In this document: one piece after another, positions 8,011 to 19,113 of the stretch
Layout: the number at the start of each line of letters is the position of its first letter
How positions within the stretch are numbered: position 1 is the stretch's first letter
DNA from: Neolentinus lepideus HHB14362 ss-1
Lineage: Eukaryota > Basidiomycota > Agaricomycetes > Gloeophyllales > Gloeophyllaceae
Direction of reading: 5' to 3'
DNA length: 31,178 nucleotides
Assembly (NCBI GenBank): GCA_001632425.1
Contig: KV425704.1
Coordinates: forward strand, 1 to 31,178
Program-made: the position numbers and the translations under genes
Notes under the pieces: model-generated
The model's input: the letters and a program-made list of their open reading frames with translations, nothing else
Database searches by the model: none
Told to the model about the DNA's origin: nothing

Positions 8011-11000
8011 TACGCACTCTACATTTCCCCTCCTCATTTCGGTTCAGCACCTTTAGCTAGGCCTAAGTGATGTAGTCGCCTGAAGCCGCTGTGGGTACAC
8101 CAATACCGTTGACATGTGGTAAAATATCAATAACAACGTCGCCTCTTCGGTGCCGGCCGTATCATTATCTACAATATTTTCAGCGCACCGTATATGTAAA
8201 CTGGACACGACCGGAGATGCCTTTGGCAAGCGTTTTGTGTTTGGCAGGCACAGCGTTTATCTGTCGATCATGCACCGATCTGGTGGCGAGAGCCAATACA
8301 GGAAGATATCCCGGTCGCCCGGTGTTTTGTGGGCGGCCGGTTGATGGAGTACTTAGTAAGACGGCTGGCCAGGACGTCGTCGTGGAAGACCGCCTATCTA
8401 CTTGTGAAGGTTGAATAGGTGCCGCGTTCTCTCACTTGGCGCCTCGTAACCAAGAAGTTGAAGTTGAAGAAGCTTCGTCGATCTGCCTTGCGTGATTGGT
8501 AACACCTGCTCGTCTCGGTTATACCAGAAGGAGAGAGACGCCTACCGGCCAGCGTATAATCCCCGGTGATGGCGGTGATGATGCGACGCGTTATTATTGC
8601 GGGGTCGAAAACTTCGTGGCATAGTGAGATTGGATTGGGTATTGTATGCGCCTTCAAGAGATCTGGGACAGGATGGTCGCAATGTCTACCGTCGGCGAGC
8701 GGCGAGCGGCGAGCGGCGAGCGCTAAGTACATGGCTGACATCGCACAAAAATAGGAAAGATGCATCCGTATCTGATTAGATCTTGCCTCACTCACTGACC
8801 GGAAGTTGTCAGCCAATTGCCACCTCGGAAGTGAGCGTTTCAACAATCGTCTTCTTCTCTTCTTCCGCACGAAAGGAGTCTGGCAGCCTCCGAAGTCCTA
8901 TACGTTTCCCGCACTCGCCGAACCCTCCTCAGCACTCGCCGAGCGCGCCTGAATCATCATGGCCTCGGGGTGCTGAGGAATGCCAGACCGAGACGGCCGT
9001 GCCCGTAAAGTCGAGTCAAGGGCGTGCGATCGACGGACACGGCTCTCATTCTGCAAAACACCCCGATCAAAATGTGTCGGACAAGCGCTTGGCCTCTGGA
9101 GACTTGTATACACCGTGGGTGGTCAGAGGGTCGCCTACGAAGTGTCGCTGTGCAGAGGTCGGACCGAACCCGAGGAATACTCACCTAGTAGTGGCGGCCC
9201 AGAGCATCGTGACAATCTGAACACTCAGAGCCAACGGGACTGCAGCGCTCCCTCTGCGGCAACCTCACCATTCAAGGCGTGCAAGTTGGCTGCGCAGTGA
9301 TGGCGCGCCGCTAGATTCAGTTGCGCGGCAGATTCAGTCAGCCAATTCGTCAGCCAGTCAACCTTTGCAGTAGCGTTGTCGATCTCTTCCAGATATAGAG
9401 CAGCCGCGCGGCCGTTCCGTCGGCACTCCACCACCACTTTGAAACATCGTAAAGGAAAGAAATGCAGCGATAGCTGAAACCCAAAACCACATCACGTCTT
9501 CTAGCCTGCTATCACACGGTGCGATTTTATTAGACGTGTCACGCTAGTCGGGATATGGGCTGGTGGGCTCGAGAACTAGTCAAGACCTCTTGTGTCGTCA
9601 TAGGCACTGAGAACGTCAGACGGTGCCGGAGAGTTCTGAGGTCAGTACTACGCATGTTGTAGTGAGGATTATGTGCCCATGGCAGATCACGCTCCAAAAG
9701 GTGGCGAGAGGCCTTGTCTGGACTGTGATGACGACAGCAATTGTGCGCAGACGATATCAGATGGGTCCAGGGCGCTTGCTCTTTCGCATACCGACTTGAA
9801 CAGAGTGCTGCATGACGCTACTCTTTGGGACACTGGACGATCCGAATGAGAAATTTGAGCCCGAGACGATGCTAGTTCTCCTAGTTTCTCCAGACGGGCC
9901 GTGTTCCGCGATGCTTAACACAATAAGAAGGCAGGGTGCAGGTAAACCTGGAACGTTGGAAGTGGATGGGGTGGCCAAGGTCGGGGCCAGAAGACATAGA
10001 AGTAGAATTCATTAGCGAGCTATATATTACGGTTCGTCGCGAAACCTGAGGCCTGAGTGTTGGCTACTCGTGATTCGTGAATGGTAGGCACAGATCGAAA
10101 ACACGCACCCAAACCCTTGCGACGGTTGCATCTTCGCGTCGGCGGTGAACACAGTACAATGCACGGTGGCCATGGTGGAGCGAACGATCTCCATCACGAT
10201 CAAGTATTATTCCAGGGCCAGAGATCGAGTATTCAGGGGCCAGAAGCGCTGGCGCTGGTTCCGCGACACGTTGGGCGCTTCTGGCGTTCCCCAAAATGAA
10301 TCTGATCAGTCCAGGGGAGTCGGAAACAGCGTCGCATTGCATCAATCGGTGAATATTTACAAGCGAGCAGGTCACGCACGCGTACTTGAAATACCGGAGT
10401 CTGATGGACTCACTAGTAAAACAACCGTTGGGCATTAATTCGATGATGTCCCGAGCCTGAGCGCTGAACGATGGTCGGCTCTGCGCATCCACCTAGCGAG
10501 CGCAGCGAAGATGGGAGGGGGCCGGTACCTGCCCGATATGGTATCGGAGAGTGCACGATGGTGGCGTTTGCCGGTATGGGCGCTGCTTGCCACGCTGGGG
10601 GCACAGCATTCCGGGGGCCGAGGTACGCCTTGTCGCCGCCACAACTGCAATCACAGCACGCGAGCCATCGATTAATATCTATCCCCAAACGCCAGTCTGC
10701 CCAAATTCATCGGACGGTGTTAAATAATTCAAAGGTGGTAAGTTGATACAACGGTGATTAGAGCGACTGTAGAGGTAAGTAGGATCGAGAAATGGATACA
10801 GCATTTCTATGACTATATATATGTACACTTGCGGACGGCAGGCGGTCAGAGATTGGGGGACAGAGAAATATGCTATAGATAGGATGAGAGCAACGTCGGT
10901 CCCTTCACAACTGGGGAACCCCATTCCCCACTTGTCAAGAAACCCGTCTTCGAGAACGTGCGTGAGTAGTCAGAGTCAGCATGGAGAACGTCCCCGACTA

Positions 11001-11058
11001 TTGCGACGTCCAGCTTGAAATTGCACGCAGACATGTCAGGCCCTGTCTGAGGTGAGCG
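8011..11058. other. 3-kb stretch without a supportable gene
   Basis: Several open frames of 60-160 codons exist on both strands (the longest is minus 8394-8870). None shows a domain, a coherent exon chain or a hydrophobic pattern I can support. The part just below 11059 is where the missing C-terminal half of the neighbouring Zn(II)2Cys6 gene would be expected, but no such domain sequence is seen there. Confidence 0.4.
8694..8721. repeat. (GGCGAGC)4 minisatellite
   Basis: Four perfect 7-bp units, followed by GCTAAG. It lies in a gene-free stretch. Confidence 0.9.
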
Positions 11059-12485
11059 TCAATCCCGAGCGGGAGGGCACCGGCAGACGTACGTACACGA
11101 AAGAGCGGTGGAGTGCAGCTCAAGGATGCAGTCCCACGTTAGTTGCAGGCGCTGCCGCTCGCGCGGGCTCGCGGTCACGAGCATCTGCAAGGTGTGTGTG
11201 TCAGAGAGGCCGAGGTCCATGCCCATGCGGAACGCCATCTAAGCCGGAGCGTCAGCGTCATTCGGAATTGAATCGCGTGTGGCGGTAGGCACGTACGTCG
11301 GCGTAGCGCGCGTATCCCGCGGTCTGGCTCCTGCGATACTCTGACAAGGAGAGCAGCATGAGGGCGTGCAGGGTGTCTAGAGACGCGACTGGCAAAATAG
11401 ACGCAAGATTGTTCTACACTCAGGTCAGACATCGTCGCTGCAGACAATGAAGGTGATCGCGTACTTTTGCGTTGACGCTGTATTCGTCCGCCACAGAGCG
11501 CAGCCCTCTCGACTGAAGCTGAGGCAGCTCCGTGTACCGAACTGCCAAGCTCGCGATGGAGTTGGCGATGGCCGCGGGGAGGGTCTGGTTGTAGAAACGA
11601 CTGATGATATCGTTTTGGGATAGATAAGGACACTGTGCCCCAAAGTGCTCGAAGAACAGGGATACGAGGTGTGGCATCACAGTGGAACTGGGATAAGCAG
11701 GGAACGAGGGCTCGAAAAGCTGGAGATGATCGATGTTGGGGTGGTGGGAAAGTTGGAGGGGAATGACGGTCGAGTGCGAGTAGCTAGGTGATAGAGTATT
11801 AACGTCGGAGGGGTAGCTCCACAAGGAGTTGTTCGAATCAGCAGAATAGGACAGAGATGGTGGACGTGAGCTACGCCACACAAACTCAGCCCCGATAAGA
11901 TCAAGACAGTCTCAAAAGCTCTTACAGATATTGTTCTTCGCTGTAATACTCAGAAGATTCCGAAGAATGGCGATCGTGTTTGAGAGAAAGATACTCCGTA
12001 GGTGGCGTCGATGACGGAGTGCCTGGCGTGTGGGGAGTAGAGTCCGAGTAGCGGGAATATATCGACGAGGGAGGGCTATCGTCTATCCGTCTAGGCCGCG
12101 CGTACGGAGACCGACTGTCCCGCTCGATGTACGCCGTTGATGGCGTAGTGGGCCTGCGCGATCCTGGGGAAGATACGCCGGCAGTGGACCCCGCGATCAA
12201 ACGACTCCGTTCTTGAAAGTAGCGCTCGCGATCCCGGAAGTCGCAGGAGGTGTGGCCCGCGGTGCAGGCTTCGCACTTCTCATTCGTTGCGGGCTTGACG
12301 CAGCGGATTTTCTTGATGCGGCTGCGGGAAAGGCAAACAAACGCTTGGGTCAATCTTTGGTCGCCGGAGATATATGATACGTCAAGTCGGTCTTACCAGT
12401 TATCGCACGCGGTCACTAGCCGTGGACGCTTTCTGTGCATCTGTTGGGACTGCGGAGACTCGTGGACAAAGCGAAAGTCCTCCAT
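11059..12485 (-). CDS. Zn(II)2Cys6 fungal transcription factor, C-terminally truncated
   Basis: Exons on the minus strand: 12397-12485, 11926-12321, 11465-11870, 11297-11413, 11059-11238 (read through to the first TGA). They give about 395 residues. The DNA-binding zinc cluster is complete: C27, C30, C37, C46, C49, C56 (CX2CX6CX8CX2CX6C), with basic residues RIKKIR inside and KRPR just before; intron 1 splits the C30 codon. A Ser/Pro-rich linker follows (about 70-160), then the start of the fungal-specific regulatory domain: CPYLSQNDIISRFYN, LDTLHALMLLSLSEYRR, YADMAFRMGMDLGL, RQRLQLTWDCILELHS. Family members usually run to 600-900 residues, and the rest of that domain is not found downstream. 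Either more exons are hidden or the gene has lost its 3' half. The role is inferred: a nuclear, sequence-specific regulator. The target is unknown. Confidence 0.75.
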
Positions 12486-13468
12486 CGTAGTAGAAGAGGA
12501 GTGCTAGAGGGTGATGTGGATTGAAGGAACCTAGCGCAGTGATTATATACGTATGATCGAGAAAGGGCGGTACGGGACTTCACGCCATCGCACAGTAGAT
12601 CTGGACCTTTGGGATCTGAAAGTTAGCATGTCAACAAACACAGCCGCACTCGATGTGACCGAGAAGCCCAATCAATTGTGCAATGTCTGTAATGAAATAT
12701 CACGTTTTCCGAGCTTCACGGGGGAACCTAAAAGAGGGCATCTTTGACGTAACACCCCCCTGGCGCTCTAACTACACCAGAGTCTTCGGGCGGGCACGTC
12801 AGATGGCCAAGCTGACAAAACATGGCTAACAATACTAACCAGGCTGACTGATGATGAGACGAGTCATAAAGGTGTTTCATCATCAAAGAGCTGAGCAACA
12901 AAGACTTGTAAAAGAATTTGTCTCGAGCAGGTGCACGGGCGCCTAAGGAAGCGATGGATTTTCGTTGTAGCATCAAGGCACTAAGCCTCTGGCAACGAAG
13001 AGGCTTGTATCAGTCCCACGGTGTCCGAAACGCTGCGGATAAACGACCGACAAGACCGCGGACAGCGAGCGCGCGCCGTCTACGCTGATGGCTAGTCAGG
13101 GTCAAAATCCCTAAAGGAGGAATCCTATCGGCGACGAACTATGATAAACATGTGGCGACCACGTGGACCGCGTGCCGATCACTTCCCCTAAGTGGCACCG
13201 CCAGTAAATACCCCAGCCACCATCAGTAGGACCCAAAACAGCGCAAACTTGCTCATTCAAGTCAGCAGAGAAATTCAATCCGATACCCTCAGTCATCCGT
13301 CTCGAACGCAGACATAGATGCCCTGTAGTGCACGCGTCCTTCGGCACACCCATCTATACCGAACTCCGTCTTGCGACATGAGAAGCCAATCCCCGAAGCA
13401 GGAAGATTCATTCCAGTGACCCTCCATCCCTATGGCCTCGGTATTCCGCAAAAGGCGGATTCCTCGTC
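12486..13468. other. intergenic, about 1 kb
   Basis: This lies between the 5' end of the Zn(II)2Cys6 gene and the 3' end of the sugar-transporter gene, both on the minus strand, so it holds the promoter of the first and the 3' UTR end of the latter's upstream neighbour side. A short plus frame (12553-12747) contains LCNVCNEI but has no supportable continuation. Nothing else is recognised. Confidence 0.4.
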
Positions 13469-15492
13469 CTATCCACCTCGCACGTTTTCCCCTCCTTCGA
13501 CCGCCCCTGCCCAAGGGTCGACAGACCCACCTGCCGTCACGTCTCTCGCCTTCCCGTTCTCACTCGGCGATCTCAGCACCTTCGAGGATCGTATACTGCG
13601 CAGTTCCTCCGCATCTTGTTCATCATCAGATCCGACGGAGAATAGCAGACGGTCGGCGTCTGTAGATTCTCCGACACCCTAGAAGCAAAGGTGTCAATTC
13701 AGTCCCGCAGCAGCAACAGACGGTTAAAATTAAATAACACGGCTGTTGTAATGGAGAGATCTGCAAAGCTACGCAACGCCAGAGATACCACGCCGGAGCT
13801 TTGCCGAAAGTACAACGAGAAGCAAAGTCCTTCGAACGTGACAAAGGTTGCTCGGGGTAAAAAACAATGACGTACTTCGCTATAACCATAGCCACTCGTT
13901 ACGCTGCCTGTTCTATGATGGAGAGGATCATGGCTATGGCGGGGAGAACCCACCGGCCCCAGGGTAAGGTCCGTCTCCTCTTCGATAGGGTTCCCGTGCA
14001 TATCCACGGGTAGTGTCGACTCAATTGACTTGCGATATCTGTGGTACGTAAATAGTATGATACCTGATGCCGAAGGTCAGAACTGTGGAAACAACGGTGC
14101 GACAACCAGCACCGACCGCAGATGGTGATGGCTACACCTGTGATATTTAGTGGTGTAAGCTCGTCCCCGAAGAGCCAAGCAGAGACAGAAATTGTCGAGA
14201 CTTCTTTTGCAATACCGGCTATGGACATTGGCAGCATACCTGCCCGCTGCAAGATACTGGGATGGGCAGCATCGGTGAGCGGTGGTACTATATTATTAAA
14301 AAGTCGCTCACTAGAATTCGCTGAGGACCATGCAGAACGCCAAGACGCCCGGAAAAATAAGATATAGCACTGTATACGTCGTCGTCCCCAATCCATCAAA
14401 AAAAGGACTACTAAAAACCGGCCACCACTGCTCAACAGCCGCGCTAACAATGAGGAGCGTGAGCCCCATGGCCGGCGACAGCCAAAAGAGCGTCGCGGCG
14501 GGGTTGTCCATGCCCATTTTCTTGTTCTTCAGCAGCAGCTGCGTCAAGCTCCAGCGGAGCCCGCCCAGCGCGCTCGCGCTGATGACGAGCAGGAAGCCCC
14601 CCAGAACAAAGTGCGTTTCAGTCGCGACCATCAGGACGACGCCGGCCACGATGAGGAGGATGACGCCTATTAGGCGCAGGGAGAACTGCTCCAGGCGGAA
14701 CAGGAATGCGAATATCAGTACGAATATTAGTGAGGAGGATTTGCACATTGCTGGGGGAGTGCGAGGTTAGATGGGGGGTAAGAGACGAGCGTGGACGTAC
14801 TGTAGAATGATAAAGTCACCGTCTTCAGAGATAAATTGGAGAATCCGATGTCTAGGCCAGTGGTCGCAGCGCATGGGACCGCCTTGCGTCTGTGAGTGTT
14901 GGTCAATATGAAAACAAGGCGGATAAATTTATAGAGTGTGAGCTATCCCCCGCTACATATGGCTTCCCCCATTGCCTCGTACCGTGCTGGATCCTCTTTG
15001 GAAAGAAACCGATGACATACCCGTAGTCAGCTTTGTTAGGACTCGCCTCTGGCTTGAAACGCGCAGGAAAGAAGTAGCGCAGGCACGCTGCCAGCGCAAA
15101 CTGGATGAACATATGGAATGTCGTCACAAACATGGGATACGGGAAGCCGAAGTGGTCTGGCGAGAACATCCATTTATTATAGACGGACAGTAACGTAGCA
15201 AACAGGAACCTAGTCAGGGGAACCACGTCAAAATTAATGACGCCCGCGAACGATACCAGCGGAGGACGCACCAGGACCCGATGAATATCGCGTTTACGAC
15301 TGCATTCCTCCACCACAACCGCCGCTTCTCCTCTATGCTGGCAATATGTAGGAGGTCTGCTCCCGGCACGCCATCCCGTTCCGTGTCTTCGTCGTACGCA
15401 TCTACGTGCGGATGCAGCTGTTCTGCGTGGGGGTCTTCGCCATCGGAGTTGGCCAGAGCGTAGCCGTTGTGGGTGGCATTAGGTTGTATCAT
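13469..15492 (-). CDS. nucleotide-sugar / triose-phosphate-type transporter (SLC35C2/Ymd8-like)
   Basis: Eight exons on the minus strand: 15272-15492, 15021-15209, 14801-14889, 14312-14750, 14117-14256, 14064-14082, 13876-14038, 13469-13678. They close in frame to 489 residues. After a hydrophilic N-terminus (about 60 residues) comes a ten-helix drug/metabolite-transporter fold with family motifs: LLSVYNKWMFSP, PMFVTTFHMFIQF, GLDIGFSNLSLKTVTLSFYTM, KSSSLIFVLIFAFLFRLE, LGGLRWSLTQLL, AGMLPMSIAGIAKEV and LTPLNITGVAITI. K of YNKW, the SLK loop and the KSS motif are typical of the TPT/SLC35C-E group. The C-terminal tail (about 130 residues) is hydrophilic and cytosolic by expectation. The likely role is to carry a nucleotide sugar or related phosphate compound into the Golgi/ER; the substrate is not readable from sequence. 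One exon is only 19 bp (residues VLTFGI), the least certain part of the model. Confidence 0.9.
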
Positions 15493-18400
15493 AGGGTCAG
15501 CATGAAGTTGTATGCGTGGGAACGGCTAGGCTTCGGGTTACCATTGCGGTAATGACTGCGATTTACAACCCTTTCGGAATTTAATTACGTAATATTGACT
15601 GCCAAAATGGGGCTGCGCGTTACCGTCGGTATTCCGACGTTCAAGTCGTCTTTGTATACGTACGTGTTGTTGGCTCACGCTGTTTACTGCAGGCCGAGTT
15701 TTGGAGCACATTTCCTTTGATCCTGTAAAGTTTGAGGAAAACTGATAATCACCTCTAGATGATCGGTTACCCGGCGTGTACGTGAATTTGTGTGGCGTCT
15801 TCCATCGCCGGTGATGGAGAACAGATCTGCCTGCGCTAAAATCGATCAGTCTGTGTTGACGCTATTGTAACTATTCGAGGTACCGGATGCCGTCGAACTC
15901 GACGTGGCCATTTATTTGCGAGCGAGTGGTTTTGTGGACTGTTACTTCCAGACCAGGTAGGCATTCATACAGACGACTGGACTCTGCCAAGCTCGTCTCA
16001 GGTACGTCCTTGTCGGGACAATGTCAATCCAAAGAATTGACGACCAGTGCAGTGCGTGACTGTGTTGTTGATGGGAACGAGATACAGGCAGCCCTTGTGG
16101 ACACACCCAATTGCTCCGTGTTCAAAGCTGCGCAGTGAACTGTGAGTACGGTTACAGATCACAATACCAGTGGCGAGCAACTTGCTTCCCAAGCGAAAAT
16201 GTCATCTGCTGACTGTTGAACTCGAGATGGAGCTTATCGTTCTCATTGGCAAACGCAACCTCGCCAATCCAGGAATACGGTAGGCTCCTGCCATCAAAAA
16301 GCTACCTGCATTGTCAGTCGTCGTCGCAGGATCATCCCTCCGTGACTGAAATTATCATTGTCTGGAATTATAGCTTTGAATAGATGGTCGATAGGCCAGT
16401 CGCCAGGCAATACGGTTTGCCTGTTAACAGTTCACGGGAAAGTATCGGACTTGAGACGGAGCTTATCGTTCTCGTTGGCATGCGCAAGCTTACGAATCCA
16501 TGAACATGGTTGGCTCTTGCCATCAAGGCTCAACTCGCATTGCCAGTCGTCGTTGCAGGGCCACCTCTCCGCGACTGAAATCATCGTTGCCTGGACCCAC
16601 GGTTTGGAATAGATGGTCGATAGGCCAGTTGGCATGCGATGCGACTACCTGTTAACAGTTTACGGGAAGACGTCAGCACGCGATACCAGCCTCAGGTTTG
16701 CAGGGTATCACCATGTAGCGTCCCTTCTTTGAAATGGTGTCATGCGACTTTGACCACGAAGTAGAATCGAATGCTGTGTCTCACTACGAAGATATTACTC
16801 ATCCTTAGTTTTGCTTAGGTGTGCGATATCGTGGCGGGTCTCATGAGTCCCTATCGTGCCCGAAAAACTATCAGCGGGGCATAGTTGAGAGGTGCTTCAC
16901 TGCAATCTGGACGGCACCGAAGTTGCTTGACAACTGTGAGACTGTTTACTCCAATTGGTTTAAGCTTACCAGGCTACTAAGCCTAACATTTTCGTCGAAA
17001 ACGTGCCTACCACTGTTGCCTGGGGTCAAGCGGGACCGGTAGCATCTCTATGCCGTAGGGTCATTGTATAGGGTCGCTTCCTAAGACTTCGAGCTTTCAG
17101 TATCAGCAGTCTCACTACCTGGACTCCGACCCTTCCAGGACTAGTCAGCAAGTAACACGGAATATCGTACATATTGGGCCAGATGACCTAATGCTATGTT
17201 CAAGTCCACCAATCTATTGGCACGACCGGCACAAAAGGCGCTTCACGTCAATGCCGACTTGTCTAGTTTGGTTCAAATTCTAACACGAGAGCGCTTATTA
17301 CTATCTATCATTCGGGCTCAATTCGCTGCATGAGCCGTTGGCACTTCATAACACTTGACGTTTCGGAGATGACGACGGCGCGAGTCTACTCTCGCGAGTT
17401 CAAACTCTTTATCTCATTGTCAGATTAAGCTGTCAGCTGTCATTTTAGGGTTGCGTATATTTTATTGAACGACATTTCCAGGACACCAAGGACTTTGCTC
17501 GGGCTTTTCGAGGTTCCGAGAAGCGACGAAGCCGGTACAGACCTGTGCACATTCTGCCGCGATCATGATCCTTAGCTGACTACCTCGCGTTTACGTGAGT
17601 CAGCAGGACTGTGTGTCCCCATAATAGACACAGATAGTTCGGGAGCGTCGCGACTGAACTCGATGGAGAAGCGCGCTTGCAGGGGTGTGCGTCGTCGACG
17701 TGCCCTGAGTAAGATTCATGTTCGTGTTTCTATATTTATTTGTTCGATTTTTTTTTCGACTTCTTAGGTACCCTAGATCCAGATGTATTCCGTGTGGAAG
17801 TAGCAAAACACTTCCATTGGGTTCTAAAGAGAGGAAGTATTGCGCCATTCGATTGTCCGTAGATCCTGATTATCGACTGCGTGTTCCGAGCTTCTGGTGA
17901 CCACTCTTCTGAACTGTGTAACTGTCATGCCTACGGCTGCAGAACCGTTTCGTTTGTATCCGCGGGATCCGAGGAATAGAAGCCTATCGACTTCATCGTT
18001 GTTACGGGCAAATGTAATCCGTGACTGACATGAGAAAAGGGCACACCTGACTTGGACGCTGAGATGGTGTCTGAATGTCAAAAAAGTAAGGTATTTCTTG
18101 ACGCTGACTCATGGATACGAGGTAACCATATTATTGGAAGGCAGACATAGGCAGTTTCACTCCAGGAGGTTACCACGGAGCCTTTGCGCGATCACTACTA
18201 GCGGGATGAGCACAATCTTTCTCTCGGTCAGTTACTTAGTGATTTACACATTGTACATGTAGAGAACTCTATCAGACGCGCTATTAGTAGTTTGCGGTAG
18301 TAATAATAAATTGTCTTACATGTTTGAAGACACTCCCTGAATATCGATCTTGCTACGGACCTACGTCCATGTTCTGGAGCGCCTCCTGCGGGTGGGTTAC

Positions 18401-19113
18401 GGCAGTCAGTGCTCGGCGGATCAGACTGCTCGAAAGGCATGATTGTTAGCTGCGCTCGTGGCGCCGCTGCACAGCCAAACTTGAGGCTACTCGACCTTTC
18501 ACGGTGACTGGTTTGACATCGTATCGCGATAACCTGAAGGAGTTAATGGAACTACACGCACCCACCCATCTAGCCTCCAGCGCTGTAGAAGCCTCAGTCA
18601 GCCATGCTACCATCTGAACAACACCCAACAGACGTGACAAGGCAATGCTATGGAATGCATGTCCGACAATATGTCCAGCTTGACGAGTACTACCATTCCC
18701 CATTGGCGGAAGCTCTCCCCTTCACTGTCAGTTTAACTCGGTTGCATGATCAAGCGCCGGAATGGCGCGTCACGTGCCTGCAAGGATCCTCCCGAACCGG
18801 CTCGGGATAACTTGAGTCAACTGTTGTCTTCCGCAGCTGCGCTGGCATACATCATGCCTGAATAATCTAGTATCAGTCTTTCTTCACCACCCCACAAAAC
18901 TTAGTCAAAAAGGTAAGAGAGCTATGCAAACCGACCACTGAAAGATCCTCAGCTGACGTTGAGTGCACTTGAGAAAGGAACTATATTATCAGATGGCAGA
19001 TGCCTCGAGGTCTGTCCAAAGTTAGGAACAGAATGCTGTGCTCGCTTATCTGTGTTGTGGGGTAACGTACAGTAGCGGACACGAAGGCAAGCTAAGCCTC
19101 GCCCTCGTCCACT
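15493..19113. other. 3.6-kb gene-poor stretch
   Basis: Apart from the tandem duplication at 16224-16672, no gene is supported. Just upstream of that repeat, minus frame 15998-16192 (GSKLLATGIVICNRTHSS) may be another relic of the same unknown gene. Low-complexity is limited to a T9 run near 17749. The first 300 bases hold the promoter of the transporter gene, the last few hundred that of the DUF4238-kinase gene. Confidence 0.4.
16224..16672. repeat. diverged tandem duplication, 228-229-bp units, with decayed antisense exon
   Basis: Copies start at 16224 and 16453 (GAGAYGGAGCTTATCGTTCTC). They share GCATTGYCAGTCGTCGTYGCAG, GAATAGATGGTCGATAGG and the perfect palindrome CTGTTAACAG (16421 and 16649). 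On the minus strand the right copy is open: LSTIYSKPWVQATMISVAER, CNDDWQCELSLDGKSQPCSW, ANENDKLRLK. The left copy reads LSTIYSK, SVTEG, SCDDD, QC, YSW, ANENDKLHLE in the same register but with several stops where the right copy has W or other codons. One copy has therefore decayed. The protein family is not recognised. Confidence 0.8.

Noticed and set aside
8394..8870. 158-codon minus-strand frame
   Set aside because: No domain, no splice-linked neighbours and no hydrophobic or compositional pattern of a real gene; it also crosses the (GGCGAGC)4 repeat region.
12553..12747. short plus frame with LCNVCNEI, reminiscent of the start of HET-type proteins
   Set aside because: Only one short motif, with no continuation of a HET domain downstream.
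13082..13120. tRNA-like T-arm (AGGGTCAAAATCCCT)
   Set aside because: No A box, acceptor stem or anticodon arm can be placed upstream.
17255..17290. possible RNA polymerase III B box (GGTTCAAATTC)
   Set aside because: No matching A box or cloverleaf within the expected distance.
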